DNA of 64,000 bases from Palsa-504 sp963847965 (GTDB lineage: Bacteria > Actinomycetota > Actinomycetes > Streptosporangiales > Streptosporangiaceae). The notes beneath the pieces are model-generated. The model was given only the letters and a program-made list of their open reading frames with translations. It was not told where the DNA came from and did no database searches. The stretch covers positions 248,001 to 312,000 of the forward strand of contig CAWKCG010000043.1 in assembly GCA_963847965.1 (NCBI GenBank), written 5' to 3'. Position 1 is the stretch's first letter, and every line of letters starts with the position of its first letter. Below, in pieces: positions 57,331 to 64,000 of this stretch. Made by a program: the position numbers and the translations under genes.

Positions 57331-57990
57331 CTACTGGGCGCCGAGGAAGGTGAGCACGGCGAGCACCCGGCGGTGCATGTCGTCGGCGTCCGGCAGGTGC
57401 AGCTTCATCAGGATGCTCCGCACGTGCTTCTCGACCGTTCCCTCGGTCACCCACAGCTCCCGCGCGATGCCGCTGTTGGAGCGGCCCTCGGCCATCAGGG
57501 CGAGCACCTCGCGTTCGCGGGAGGACAGCACGTCGAGCGGATCCTCTACCCGGCGGGCCGCGACGAGTTCCTTGACCAGTTCGGAATCGATGACTGAACC
57601 ACCCCGGACGACACGCCGGAGCGTCTCGATAAAGTCGGTCACGTTGACGACCCGGCTCTTCAGCAGGTAACCGGTCCGCTGCCCGCTGGCCAGCAGGTCC
57701 ATCGCGTGCTCGACCTCGACGTGGGCCGACAGCACCAGGATGGCGGTGTCTGGGAACTGCGCGCGGATCTCCCGGGCCGCGTCGAGACCCTCGGTCGAGT
57801 GGCCGGGCGGCATCCGGATATCCACGATGACCAGCTCCGGCCGCAGCTCCCGGACCATAGCCACGAGCTGCCCCGCATCGCCCGCCTGTCCTGCGACGTC
57901 GAAGCCGGAGCGCTCCAGCAGGCTGGCCAGACCCTCGCGGAGCAGGATGTCATCGTCGGCCACCACCACGCGAGTCCGTTCGTCGCTCAC
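57331..57990 (-). CDS. NarL/FixJ-type response regulator
   Basis: The GTG at 57990 gives 219 residues. The receiver has TRVVVADDDILLREGLASLL and LVIVDIRMPPGHSTEGLDAA (phospho-Asp), AILVLSAHVEVEHAMDLLAS and GYLLKSRVVNVTDFIETLRR. The LuxR-type output domain has LSSREREVLALMAEGRSNSG and IARELWVTEGTVEKHVRSIL. It is the typical partner of HisKA_3 kinases. Divergently, on the other side, lies the remnant of such a kinase (58167-58370), so its own sensor may have been lost and the kinase at 51543 may have taken over. Confidence 0.9.
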   Translation of the reverse strand: MSDERTRVVVADDDILLREGLASLLERSGFDVAGQAGDAGQLVAMVRELRPELVIVDIRMPPGHSTEGLDAAREIRAQFPDTAILVLSAHVEVEHAMDLLASGQRTGYLLKSRVVNVTDFIETLRRVVRGGSVIDSELVKELVAARRVEDPLDVLSSREREVLALMAEGRSNSGIARELWVTEGTVEKHVRSILMKLHLPDADDMHRRVLAVLTFLGAQ

Positions 57991-58166
57991 CCTCACGATT
58001 ATCGTCCGCCCGCCGCCCAGATCATCAGAACCGCGTGATGCCGGCACACCAACCCCCAATTGCGTACCAGGTCGGCGAAGGCGCACGTCTTGATTGGCCA
58101 GCTCGCAGCGAGCAAGCTGGGCGTTTGGCGAGCAGGCGGCATCGCTGCCGCCGGGGCGGAGGCCTG

Positions 58167-58370
58167 TTGACCACCCGATCAGGCGGCCAGATCGCAGGGG
58201 AGCAGGCTGCGCTGCGGCGAGTGGCTACGCTGATCGCGAGGGGGGCGCCTCCAGAAGAGGTATTTACCGCGGTCTCCGCGGAGGTCGGCCGGCTGCTCGA
58301 GGCTGACTTCGCGGCCCTGATCCGGCACGGCCCCCAGGACGCGATCACGGTGGCCGGCACGGCCTATTGA
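58167..58370 (+). pseudogene. N-terminal remnant of a GAF histidine kinase
   Basis: The frame gives GEQAALRRVATLIARGAPPE, EVFTAVSAEVGRLLEADFAA and LIRHGPQDAITVAGTAY, then a stop. This is the opening of a GAF domain, nearly matching the intact kinase at 51543 (EEQAALRRVATLVARGTAPE). The rest of the GAF domain and the kinase core are gone. Confidence 0.8.
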
Positions 58371-58392
58371 CCGGCCGCCGGACTGGGTGGGG

Positions 58393-58554
58393 CGCGCACC
58401 AGGGCTGGCGATCCTCGGTGTTGGATTCGAGGCCGTCCGCCGTGGTGAGGGAGCGGTGGTCTGGGTTGAGGGCGAGCCCGGTATCGGCAAGCCGTCCCTG
58501 GTCGCCGAGGCCTTGGCGGCAGGGAGCCGGCGGATGGGTCGGTCTTCCAGCTAG
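58393..58554 (+). pseudogene. Remnant of an AAA-ATPase (LuxR-type large regulator) P-loop region
   Basis: A frame different from the preceding one reads LGVGFEAVRRGEGAVVWVEG, then EPGIGKPSLVAEALAAG, and stops at 58552. This is the Walker A region of AAA_16/large LuxR regulators, with Pro in place of the usual Ser/Thr after GK. Two unrelated gene fragments thus abut here. From 58555 to 58756 nothing further is recognised. Confidence 0.7.
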
Positions 58555-58756
58555 CAGGTAGTGGAAATGGGTGCCTGGGGTGAAGACGGAGCGCCAGCCC
58601 GCGTGCCATGGTGAGCCGAATCGGGATTCGCCAAGTCATTAGGAGGCTGCCGTGAGCAGATCCGGCGTCGAAGCATGCTGACCGCAGGATCTCTGCCCGG
58701 CAGACCCGCCCGAACGGGATGCCAGCTGGCGTCCGCTAACCCGAAGGGAACTAGCA

Positions 58757-60142
58757 ATGGCTGATCAGAACCGCTTCCTGCACGGCCCGTTTGCGCCTGT
58801 TGAGGAGGAGATCACCGCGTTCGACCTGCCGGTGACCGGCAGCGTGCCGGCCGGGCTGTCCGGGCGCTATCTGCGCAACGGGCCCAACCCGCTGGGCCTG
58901 GAGGATCCCGGTTACCGGTTCTGGGAGGGGCACTGGTTCCTGGGCCCGGGCATGGTGCACGGCGTGCGGCTGGCCGATGGCAAGGCCGAGTGGTACCGCA
59001 ACCGCTGGGTCCGCTCCCGCCAGCTGGCCGAGGCGCTGGGCGAGACATGGCCGGCCGGGCCGGTGCACGCGGACATGGACTTCGCCGCGAACACCCACAT
59101 CATCGCCCACGCCGGGCGCTTGCTGGCCACGGTGGAGGCCGGCCCGCTGCCCTACGAGCTGTCCGGTGAGCTGGACACGCTCGGGCCGTGCGACTTCGGC
59201 GGGACGCTGCGCGGCGGCTTCGCCGCGCATACCAAGCTCGACCGCCGCACAGGGGAGTTGCACGCCATCGCTTACTTCTGGGCCTGGGACCATGTCCAGC
59301 ACGTCGTCATCGGCACCGACGGCCAGGTGAGCCGCACCACGGACATCCCCGTCCCCGGCGGGCCGATGATGCACGACTTCGCGCTGACCGCCAGCTACGT
59401 GGTCCTGCTCGACCTGCCGGTCACCTTCAGCATGGACGCGGTATCGGCCGGGCTGAAGCTGCCCTACACCTGGAACCCGGCGCACCAGGCCCGGGTCGGC
59501 CTGCTGCCCCGCGATGACCCTGCAGCTGGCGTCCGCTGGTTCGAGGTGGACCCCTGCTGGGTCTTTCACACCCTCAACGCCTATGACGACGGCGGCCGGG
59601 TCGTGGCCGACCTGGTCCGCTACGAAGGCGCCTACGATGTCTCCACGCTATCGGGGCACGGCCCCCTGACGCTGGACCGGTGGATCATCGACCCGGCCGC
59701 CGGGAAAGTCACCCAGCAGCGCCTTGATGACCGCCCCCAGGAATTCCCCCGCATCGATGACCGGGCCATCTCCCAGCCGCACCGCTACGGCTACAGCGCC
59801 GTCATCGGCGCCGTCGGCCGGGCCACCGTCTCACCCGGCGGCGAGTTCGCCGACGACGCGTTCACCAACGCCCTGCTCAAACACGACCTGGCCGCCGGCA
59901 CCGTGCAGGCGCATCAGTTCGGCAGCAACGCCACCGCCGGCGAGGCGGTCTTCGCCCCGGCCGCACCCGACGCCACCGAGGACGACGGCTACGTCATGGC
60001 CTTCGTCCACAACCCCGACCGCGGCGCCGCCAACCTGGTCATCCTCGCCGCACAAGACTTCACCGGCCAGCCAGTGGCACGCGTCCACCTGCCCGCCCGG
60101 ATCCCGCTCGGCTTCCACGGCAGCTGGATTCCCGACCAGTGA
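58757..60142 (+). CDS. Carotenoid cleavage oxygenase family protein
   Basis: The 461-residue protein is a complete RPE65/CCO-family dioxygenase. LSGRYLRNGPNPLGLED is the N-terminal signature and the four iron-ligand histidines lie in GGFAAHTKLDRRTGELHAIA, GGPMMHDFALTASYVVLLDL, DPCWVFHTLNAYDDGGRVVA and PARIPLGFHGSWIPDQ. Family members split a C=C bond of carotenoids or stilbenes with Fe(II) and O2. The ATG follows AAGGGA. No carotenoid biosynthesis genes are nearby. Three small genes follow on the same strand, perhaps as one operon. Confidence 0.93.
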   Translation: MADQNRFLHGPFAPVEEEITAFDLPVTGSVPAGLSGRYLRNGPNPLGLEDPGYRFWEGHWFLGPGMVHGVRLADGKAEWYRNRWVRSRQLAEALGETWPAGPVHADMDFAANTHIIAHAGRLLATVEAGPLPYELSGELDTLGPCDFGGTLRGGFAAHTKLDRRTGELHAIAYFWAWDHVQHVVIGTDGQVSRTTDIPVPGGPMMHDFALTASYVVLLDLPVTFSMDAVSAGLKLPYTWNPAHQARVGLLPRDDPAAGVRWFEVDPCWVFHTLNAYDDGGRVVADLVRYEGAYDVSTLSGHGPLTLDRWIIDPAAGKVTQQRLDDRPQEFPRIDDRAISQPHRYGYSAVIGAVGRATVSPGGEFADDAFTNALLKHDLAAGTVQAHQFGSNATAGEAVFAPAAPDATEDDGYVMAFVHNPDRGAANLVILAAQDFTGQPVARVHLPARIPLGFHGSWIPDQ

Positions 60143-60194
60143 CCCCCGTCAGCGATGTCGTCTTGATCACACGGCGGATCGAAGGAGCTGCTGA

Positions 60195-60325
60195 ATGCAG
60201 GACAACGGCGCGAGAATGCGGACCCGCTGGCCAGCAACCGCACGCTGCTGGCCTGGCTGCGCACCGCTCTTGCCTACGCCGGGCTCGGGTTCGTAGTTGC
60301 CAAGTCCGGCCGGGACAGCAGATAG
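60195..60325 (+). pseudogene. Truncated, frameshifted DUF202 (YidH-type) membrane protein
   Basis: GAAGGAG at 60181 and the ATG at 60195 form a good start (MQDNGAR), but the frame is then off. The second frame reads NADPLASNRTLLAWLRTALA, YAGLGFVVAKSGRDSR, stop. N-R-T-L-L-A-W-L-R-T-A-L-A is the DUF202 signature. Only the first membrane helix remains. A one-base loss near 60212 explains the shift. Confidence 0.65.
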
Positions 60326-60334
60326 GAGATCACT

Positions 60335-60739
60335 ATGACCTATGACGATTCAGCAGGCCAGTCAGGCATCATCACCAAGCTCAGCCCCCGGCCGGTCAAT
60401 GAGACTTTCTCGCGCCTGACCAGCATGATCGCTGCGAAGGGCATGCGGCTGTTCGCCGTGATCGACCAGAGCGCCGAGGCGGCCCAGGCCGGTCTGCAGC
60501 TGCGGGAAACCACGCTCGTGATCTTCGGCAGCCCTGCCGCGGGCACCCCGGTGATGGCAGCCGCGCCGCTGGCCGCCCTCGACCTGCCCCTGAAGGTGCT
60601 GATCTGGGATGACGACGGGCAGGCGAAGGTCTCCTACTCCGCGCCCGCATGGCTCGCCGCCCGGTATCAGCTCAGCGACGAACTGGCCGCCAACCTGGCC
60701 GGCATCGATCCGCTCACCGACGCGCTCACCAGCCGGTAA
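60335..60739 (+). CDS. DUF302 domain protein
   Basis: The 134-residue protein contains SPRPVNETFSRLTSMIAAKG, MRLFAVIDQSAEAAQAGLQL, RETTLVIFGSPAAGTPVMAA and LDLPLKVLIWDDDGQAKVSY, which follow the DUF302 fold (TTHA1732-like) closely. The function is unknown; such genes often accompany stress or metal-related genes. TAGGAGATCACT precedes the ATG. It is 32 bp before the next gene, and the two are probably cotranscribed. Confidence 0.85.
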   Translation: MTYDDSAGQSGIITKLSPRPVNETFSRLTSMIAAKGMRLFAVIDQSAEAAQAGLQLRETTLVIFGSPAAGTPVMAAAPLAALDLPLKVLIWDDDGQAKVSYSAPAWLAARYQLSDELAANLAGIDPLTDALTSR

Positions 60740-60771
60740 CAACCACGGCCATTCCCGGACGGAGGAACCAG

Positions 60772-61206
60772 ATGACGGAGAACTCGGCCACGCGCACGGA
60801 AACCAACCGGGAGATCATCCGCCAGGCCTTCGATGCCTGGCGGCAGGGAACCGGTGCCATCACCGGCGTGTTCGCCCCCGGCATGGTCTGGCGCATCGAG
60901 GGACACTCGGCCGCATCCAAGCAGTACCGCAGCAAGCAGCAGTTCATCGATGAGGTCCTGGCCCCGTTCGGCGCCCGGTTCACAGTGTCAGAGCCATTCC
61001 GCCCGGTCACGATCCGCGCGGTCTACGCCGACGACAACACCGTCATCGTCATCTGGGACGGCCGCGGGATCGCCAGCGACGGCCAGCCCTACCAGAACAG
61101 CTACGCCTGGATCATGAAACTCGCTGACGGCAAGGTCATCGACGGCACCGCGTTCTACGACAGCATCTCCTTCAACGACCTCTGGGCTCGCGTCCAGCCC
61201 CGCTGA
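60772..61206 (+). CDS. SnoaL/NTF2-like protein
   Basis: The ATG at 60772, behind GGAGGAACCAG, gives 144 residues: TNREIIRQAFDAWRQGTGAI, FAPGMVWRIEGHSAASKQYR, VYADDNTVIVIWDGRGIASD and NSYAWIMKLADGKVIDGTAF. This is the cone-shaped alpha+beta barrel of SnoaL-like or ketosteroid-isomerase-like proteins. The family ranges from enzymes to ligand-binding proteins, so no reaction can be assigned. It is the last gene of the small plus-strand group. Confidence 0.85.
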   Translation: MTENSATRTETNREIIRQAFDAWRQGTGAITGVFAPGMVWRIEGHSAASKQYRSKQQFIDEVLAPFGARFTVSEPFRPVTIRAVYADDNTVIVIWDGRGIASDGQPYQNSYAWIMKLADGKVIDGTAFYDSISFNDLWARVQPR

Positions 61207-61301
61207 GCCCGACCAGCAAGACCCGGCGGTGAACCAGGCGAACGGCACCCAATTGAGCCGGATCTTTAACCCGAAGTTACGGGGCTTCCGAGTAGGAATC
61301 T

Positions 61302-61349
61302 CGTGCCTGACTAGGCACGCGAGCCTCTCTGCGGCTACAGAGTGTAGCC
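61302..61349. other. Two hairpins beside the truncated recombinase
   Basis: CGTGCCT-GACT-AGGCACG (61302-61319) and GGCTAC-AGAGT-GTAGCC (61333-61349) lie close together, 45-90 bp downstream of the recombinase stop on its own strand. They could be a terminator pair or part of a recombination site. No T-run follows. Confidence 0.45.
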
Positions 61350-61393
61350 AGGAAAATTCTGGCGTGTCGCCGTGTCTCCGACGCTGTGTACTG

Positions 61394-62329
61394 TTACGGC
61401 TGCCGGTTCCACACCTGGCGGCCCGTGTACCGCGGGTTGGCCAGGATGGCCGCCACCGTCCTCAGCGTCCACGCGGTCCCGGTCCGGTGCGGGTTCCGTC
61501 CCGGGTCTGCCGCTGATGGGCACGGCACCCCGGCGTCGTTCAGCGCCCGGGTGATCCGGGCGACGCTGTGGCCGGCCAGCCGCTGTGCGAACATCCACCG
61601 CACCACCGGCGCTGTGGCCGGGTCGGGTTCCAGCCGGTGCGCCCGCCGGCCCCACGCCGCGTGCGCTTTGTTCGGATGCGGCCCTGCATCCGCGAGCCGG
61701 TACCCGTACGGCGGCCGGCCCCCGAGATACCGGCCCTGTTCCAGGGTCTGGGCTGCCATCGCGGTACGGACCCGGATCCTGGTGCGGGTGATCTCCCGCT
61801 TGGACGACAATCCCAGTGCCAGCATGGTCTGCTCGTGGTCCTCGGCGTGCCAGTCGACCCGCCCGCCTACTTCCGGTAGCCACAGCGAGATGCCGTAGTG
61901 CTCGAACAGCGGGGCCATCGACGCGTACTGGCTGGCGTAGAACGCCCGCTCGTATTCCCCGATCACGATCGCGTCCCATCCCCGGCCCGGATCGGCCAGG
62001 GCGGCCACCAGCGCGGCGGCCTGCGGGCGCCGCGCCCAAGGCAACGTCCGGCTTTCCCCGGCATCGAAGAACTCGGCCACGATCGTGCCGTGCCCGGCAA
62101 CCAGCATCGCCGCCTGCTGCAGCTGCCGCATCCGCGACGTCTCCGGCTCCTGCCAGTCCTCGGTCGACACCCGCCCGTAAAACGCGAACCGCAGGCACCC
62201 GCGGCGATACGTCCCTCTCCGGCGGCGGCCGAGATTGTCCGCCCACGCCGCTAGCGCGTCAGCATCACCGCTTGTGCCAGATCCAGCGGGAACAACGCTA
62301 GATGATCGCCCAGCCCGGCTTTGGGTCAC
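61394..62329 (-). CDS. Serine recombinase, C-terminally truncated
   Basis: The catalytic domain starts LRFAFYGRVSTEDWQEPETS with the nucleophilic serine in RVSTED; GWDAIVIGEYERAFY and LGLSSKREITRTRIRVRTAM are conserved resolvase segments. The recombinase domain follows (GGRPPYGYRLADAGPHPNKA, WTLRTVAAILANPRYTGRQV). The protein ends at WNRQP, whereas full relatives continue with a zinc-ribbon and coiled-coil domain, so about 200 residues are missing. The start is uncertain: GTG 62329 is used because it avoids overlap with the neighbouring gene; the frame is open to 62407. It probably no longer works in site-specific integration. Confidence 0.8.
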   Translation of the reverse strand: MTQSRAGRSSSVVPAGSGTSGDADALAAWADNLGRRRRGTYRRGCLRFAFYGRVSTEDWQEPETSRMRQLQQAAMLVAGHGTIVAEFFDAGESRTLPWARRPQAAALVAALADPGRGWDAIVIGEYERAFYASQYASMAPLFEHYGISLWLPEVGGRVDWHAEDHEQTMLALGLSSKREITRTRIRVRTAMAAQTLEQGRYLGGRPPYGYRLADAGPHPNKAHAAWGRRAHRLEPDPATAPVVRWMFAQRLAGHSVARITRALNDAGVPCPSAADPGRNPHRTGTAWTLRTVAAILANPRYTGRQVWNRQP

Positions 62330-62354
62330 CGGAGCCGCCCGGGTGTGCACTATG

Positions 62355-63415
62355 TCAGCCGGTCGGTTGTTGCGGGGCGTGTTCGCGCAGCCCGAGCAGG
62401 TCTGCAAGCGCCGGGATGTCCTCGTATCGGGCCGGAGCCAGGTGCGGGAATCCTGGCACCACCGCGTTGGGCGAGGTGGTTACGCCGAGTTGGTCGCCGA
62501 CCAGCAGCGACAGCGTGGTTCCGAACGCGTCGTCGTGAAGGCCGCGGCCGTTACCCGTGCCGGGCGCGAAGCGCGCCGGCTGGCCGGGCTGGTAGCGCAG
62601 CAGATCGGGAAGGAACGCAGCGACCACCGTCGCAGCGTGCTCGTCGGGGTTGGTGGCACGACTCAGTTTCGCTACCTGCGCCGCAGTCCGCCGCACGGCC
62701 CCGCCGAACGTTGCGACATCGCCGGCCGCGCGCCGGCGTTGAGCGCCTCGGTGTCCGCGCCAGGCTGCGGGAAGAACAACGCCCGCAACATCGGATTGGC
62801 CGCTCGGCTTACCTGCCGCTGGGGACCGTGCCCGTACAGGCTGATCCGGGCCCACATGGCGACGTCGGTGCCGCCGAACGTGACGTCCGGGACCCGAAGG
62901 GCGATGGCGGTGACGTTCCGGCCGGCCAGCAGGTTGCCGGGGGTCGCGGTGAACAACTCGGGATGGTACTGGTTCTTGGCCAGGCCCTGAGTGAACGCGA
63001 ACAGCGCGGGGGCGTCGCCCCAGAACGGGTCGCCCGCCGGGCCGAACCACGCCGTTCCGCCATTGTCAAGCGCGAAGGCTTCCCCGGTACGGCCGACGCC
63101 GAGTTCGGTGCCCTCCGGACCAGGCCGACTCGGCCCGCCGGCGGCGTAGCTGACCCGCATCTCCTGGTCCCCGTCAGCGTCCGGCTCGCTGAAGCTCATC
63201 CGGAACGCTCGGTCTTCGTCTGTGCCGCCATCGCTGGCGATGACCAACTCGTATAGGGCGTCCGCCCGGAACGTGGTCGGGGAGGACCGCCCGGAGTCCG
63301 GGTTGACGGTGAGCACCAGCGTCGATGTGCCCGGCGCCTCCGGAAACACGTACACGTCCAGCAGGTTGAGCCGACCATCCTCGATCGCCGTCGGACTGTC
63401 GAAATGGTGGGACAT
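62355..63415 (-). pseudogene. DUF4331 domain protein with one frameshift
   Basis: The ATG at 63415 opens MSHHFDSPTAIEDGRLNLLD, then LVLTVNPDSGRSSPTTFRAD, GNLLAGRNVTAIALRVPDVT and ANPMLRALFFPQPGADTEAL. Near 62735 the frame is lost; the other frame continues GDVATFGGAVRRTAAQVAKL, FLPDLLRYQPGQPARFAPGT and GVTTSPNAVVPGFPHLAPAR to the stop at 62355. The whole (about 353 residues) matches DUF4331, proteins of unknown function with a seven-bladed-like repeat. A net -1 or +2 change in a GC-only stretch (GGCGCGCGGCCGGC) explains the break. Confidence 0.78.
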
Positions 63416-63483
63416 GCCCTCTCCTCGTCGGGTGATGGCGCCTGGCACAGTTGGAGCAGCAGGCGGGGCATAGCGGGTTCGGA

Positions 63484-63778
63484 TTAGGTGGCCCGTCGTC
63501 GGGGCTGGACGTCGAAGCCGAGCTTCCCGAGCACCTTCACGGCACCGGCCTTCCCGCCCTCGAAGTCACCCGAGGCAAGGCGCTGCCCGGTGGCGAATTG
63601 ATAGGCGGTGCCCAGGATTGCCTTGGGCGGATATCGACCTCCGTCCCAGAACAAGGTCATAAGTCGTGGTCGGCGCAAAGCCGTGCGTCGAGAAGAACGC
63701 TTCCGGTCCCAGCCGGTCGTACTCCTGCAGGGCACGCAACACATCGGTCTTGGTCACGTGCTCCCAGTTGACGTTCAT
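63484..63778 (-). pseudogene. ScoMcrA-like N-terminal head domain protein, frameshifted
   Basis: The first frame reads MNVNWEHVTKTDVLRALQEY, DRLGPEAFFSTHGFAPTTTY; after a one-base shift near 63655 the second reads LFWDGGRYPPKAILGTAYQF and DFEGGKAGAVKVLGKLGFDV. This pattern (VLRA..EYDRLG.EAF...GF....Y, then DG.RY..KAI.G.A, then F.GG...V..L..LGF.V) is the head domain found at the N-terminus of ScoMcrA-type modification-dependent restriction enzymes. Here it stands alone at about 98 residues with no HNH nuclease domain. It may be an orphan DNA-binding domain or a remnant. Confidence 0.65.
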
Positions 63779-63916
63779 CCGGTTCTCCCCGGCCGTAGCA
63801 AGGACATGGGCAGCTCCTATCGGCATGAAGCCAGCAGGATCCAGCGCACCTGCGGGGTGCTGGCTTGTGAAAGCGCGGCTCCGCGGACGGCTGATGGCGC
63901 GGTGCCATTGGTCTCG

Positions 63917-64000
63917 TCAGGTCCCGCCGAACCGCTCGGTCTTGACGCGTTCCGGTGGATAGCCGAGTTCAATGAGGTCCCCGGCGACCGCCTCGACGAA
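63917..64000 (-). CDS. C-terminal end of a flavin/ferredoxin-type oxidoreductase (partial)
   Basis: The minus-strand frame entering from the right edge ends AVAGDLIELGYPPERVKTER and FGGT, stop. The pattern L.ELG.PPER(V/I)..ERFGGT is the usual C-terminus of FAD/NAD-binding reductases of the ferredoxin-NADP reductase superfamily. Only 27 residues are inside the window, so the family call is tentative. Confidence 0.45.
   Translation of the reverse strand, partial: FVEAVAGDLIELGYPPERVKTERFGGT

Overview
The window is chromosomal DNA of a high-GC Gram-positive actinomycete. Evidence for this: a topA, MFS-thymidylate kinase fusion, holB and ricT block; DUF5703 and DUF1707 proteins; an F420/PPOX-class enzyme; a class F sortase with DUF4397 surface proteins; frequent GTG starts and strong third-position GC. 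The exact genus cannot be read from the sequence.

Layout. (1) 1-27.8 kb is a cell-surface glycan region. A minus-strand set of nine genes, most of them overlapping or closely spaced (17.2 kb down to 4.9 kb), encodes a methyltransferase, an NAD-dependent epimerase, a heparinase II/III-family protein, a bi-domain alcohol dehydrogenase/Gfo-Idh oxidoreductase, a Wzx-like flippase and four GT4 glycosyltransferases. Around it lie sugar-nucleotide genes (UDP-glucuronate decarboxylase, UDP-glucose dehydrogenase, a UDP-HexNAc dehydrogenase, GalE), a CgeB-like transferase, a GT39-like membrane transferase, a frameshifted acyltransferase and several gene remnants. The region is a mosaic: the glycosyltransferases at 5-8.5 kb and the genes at 18-25 kb are visibly more AT-rich than their neighbours. 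Two insertion sequences (an internally deleted IS1380-type element and an IS701-type element carrying a passenger gene) sit at 1.9-4.9 kb. A regulatory leader of about 120 bp occurs in four copies before glycan genes.

(2) 28-38.3 kb encodes exported and surface proteins: a Tat-exported haem peroxidase, a class F sortase, and a two-gene cassette (a membrane-anchored protein plus a DUF4397 surface protein) present twice, head to head. The sortase and both cassette membrane proteins share an N-terminal cytoplasmic motif, and both DUF4397 proteins share a candidate sorting motif. This is the best candidate for an undescribed system here. A lipoprotein, a DUF1707 protein and a secreted orphan follow.

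(3) 38.3-50.7 kb is mostly core: tRNA-Thr(CGT), a PPOX enzyme, an EAL-membrane-GGDEF protein, ricT, holB, MFS-tmk, topA, a DUF5703 protein, an M20 peptidase and tRNA-Leu(GAG).

(4) 50.7-64 kb is accessory and partly decaying: a DUF4160/DUF2442 pair, a GAF-GAF histidine kinase, an IS630-type transposase, response regulators, a carotenoid oxygenase followed by small stress-type genes, a truncated serine recombinase, and several genes each broken by a single frameshift (DUF1453-like, DUF202, DUF4331, ScoMcrA-like head domain). The frameshifts could be real decay or sequencing error; the sequence alone cannot decide.
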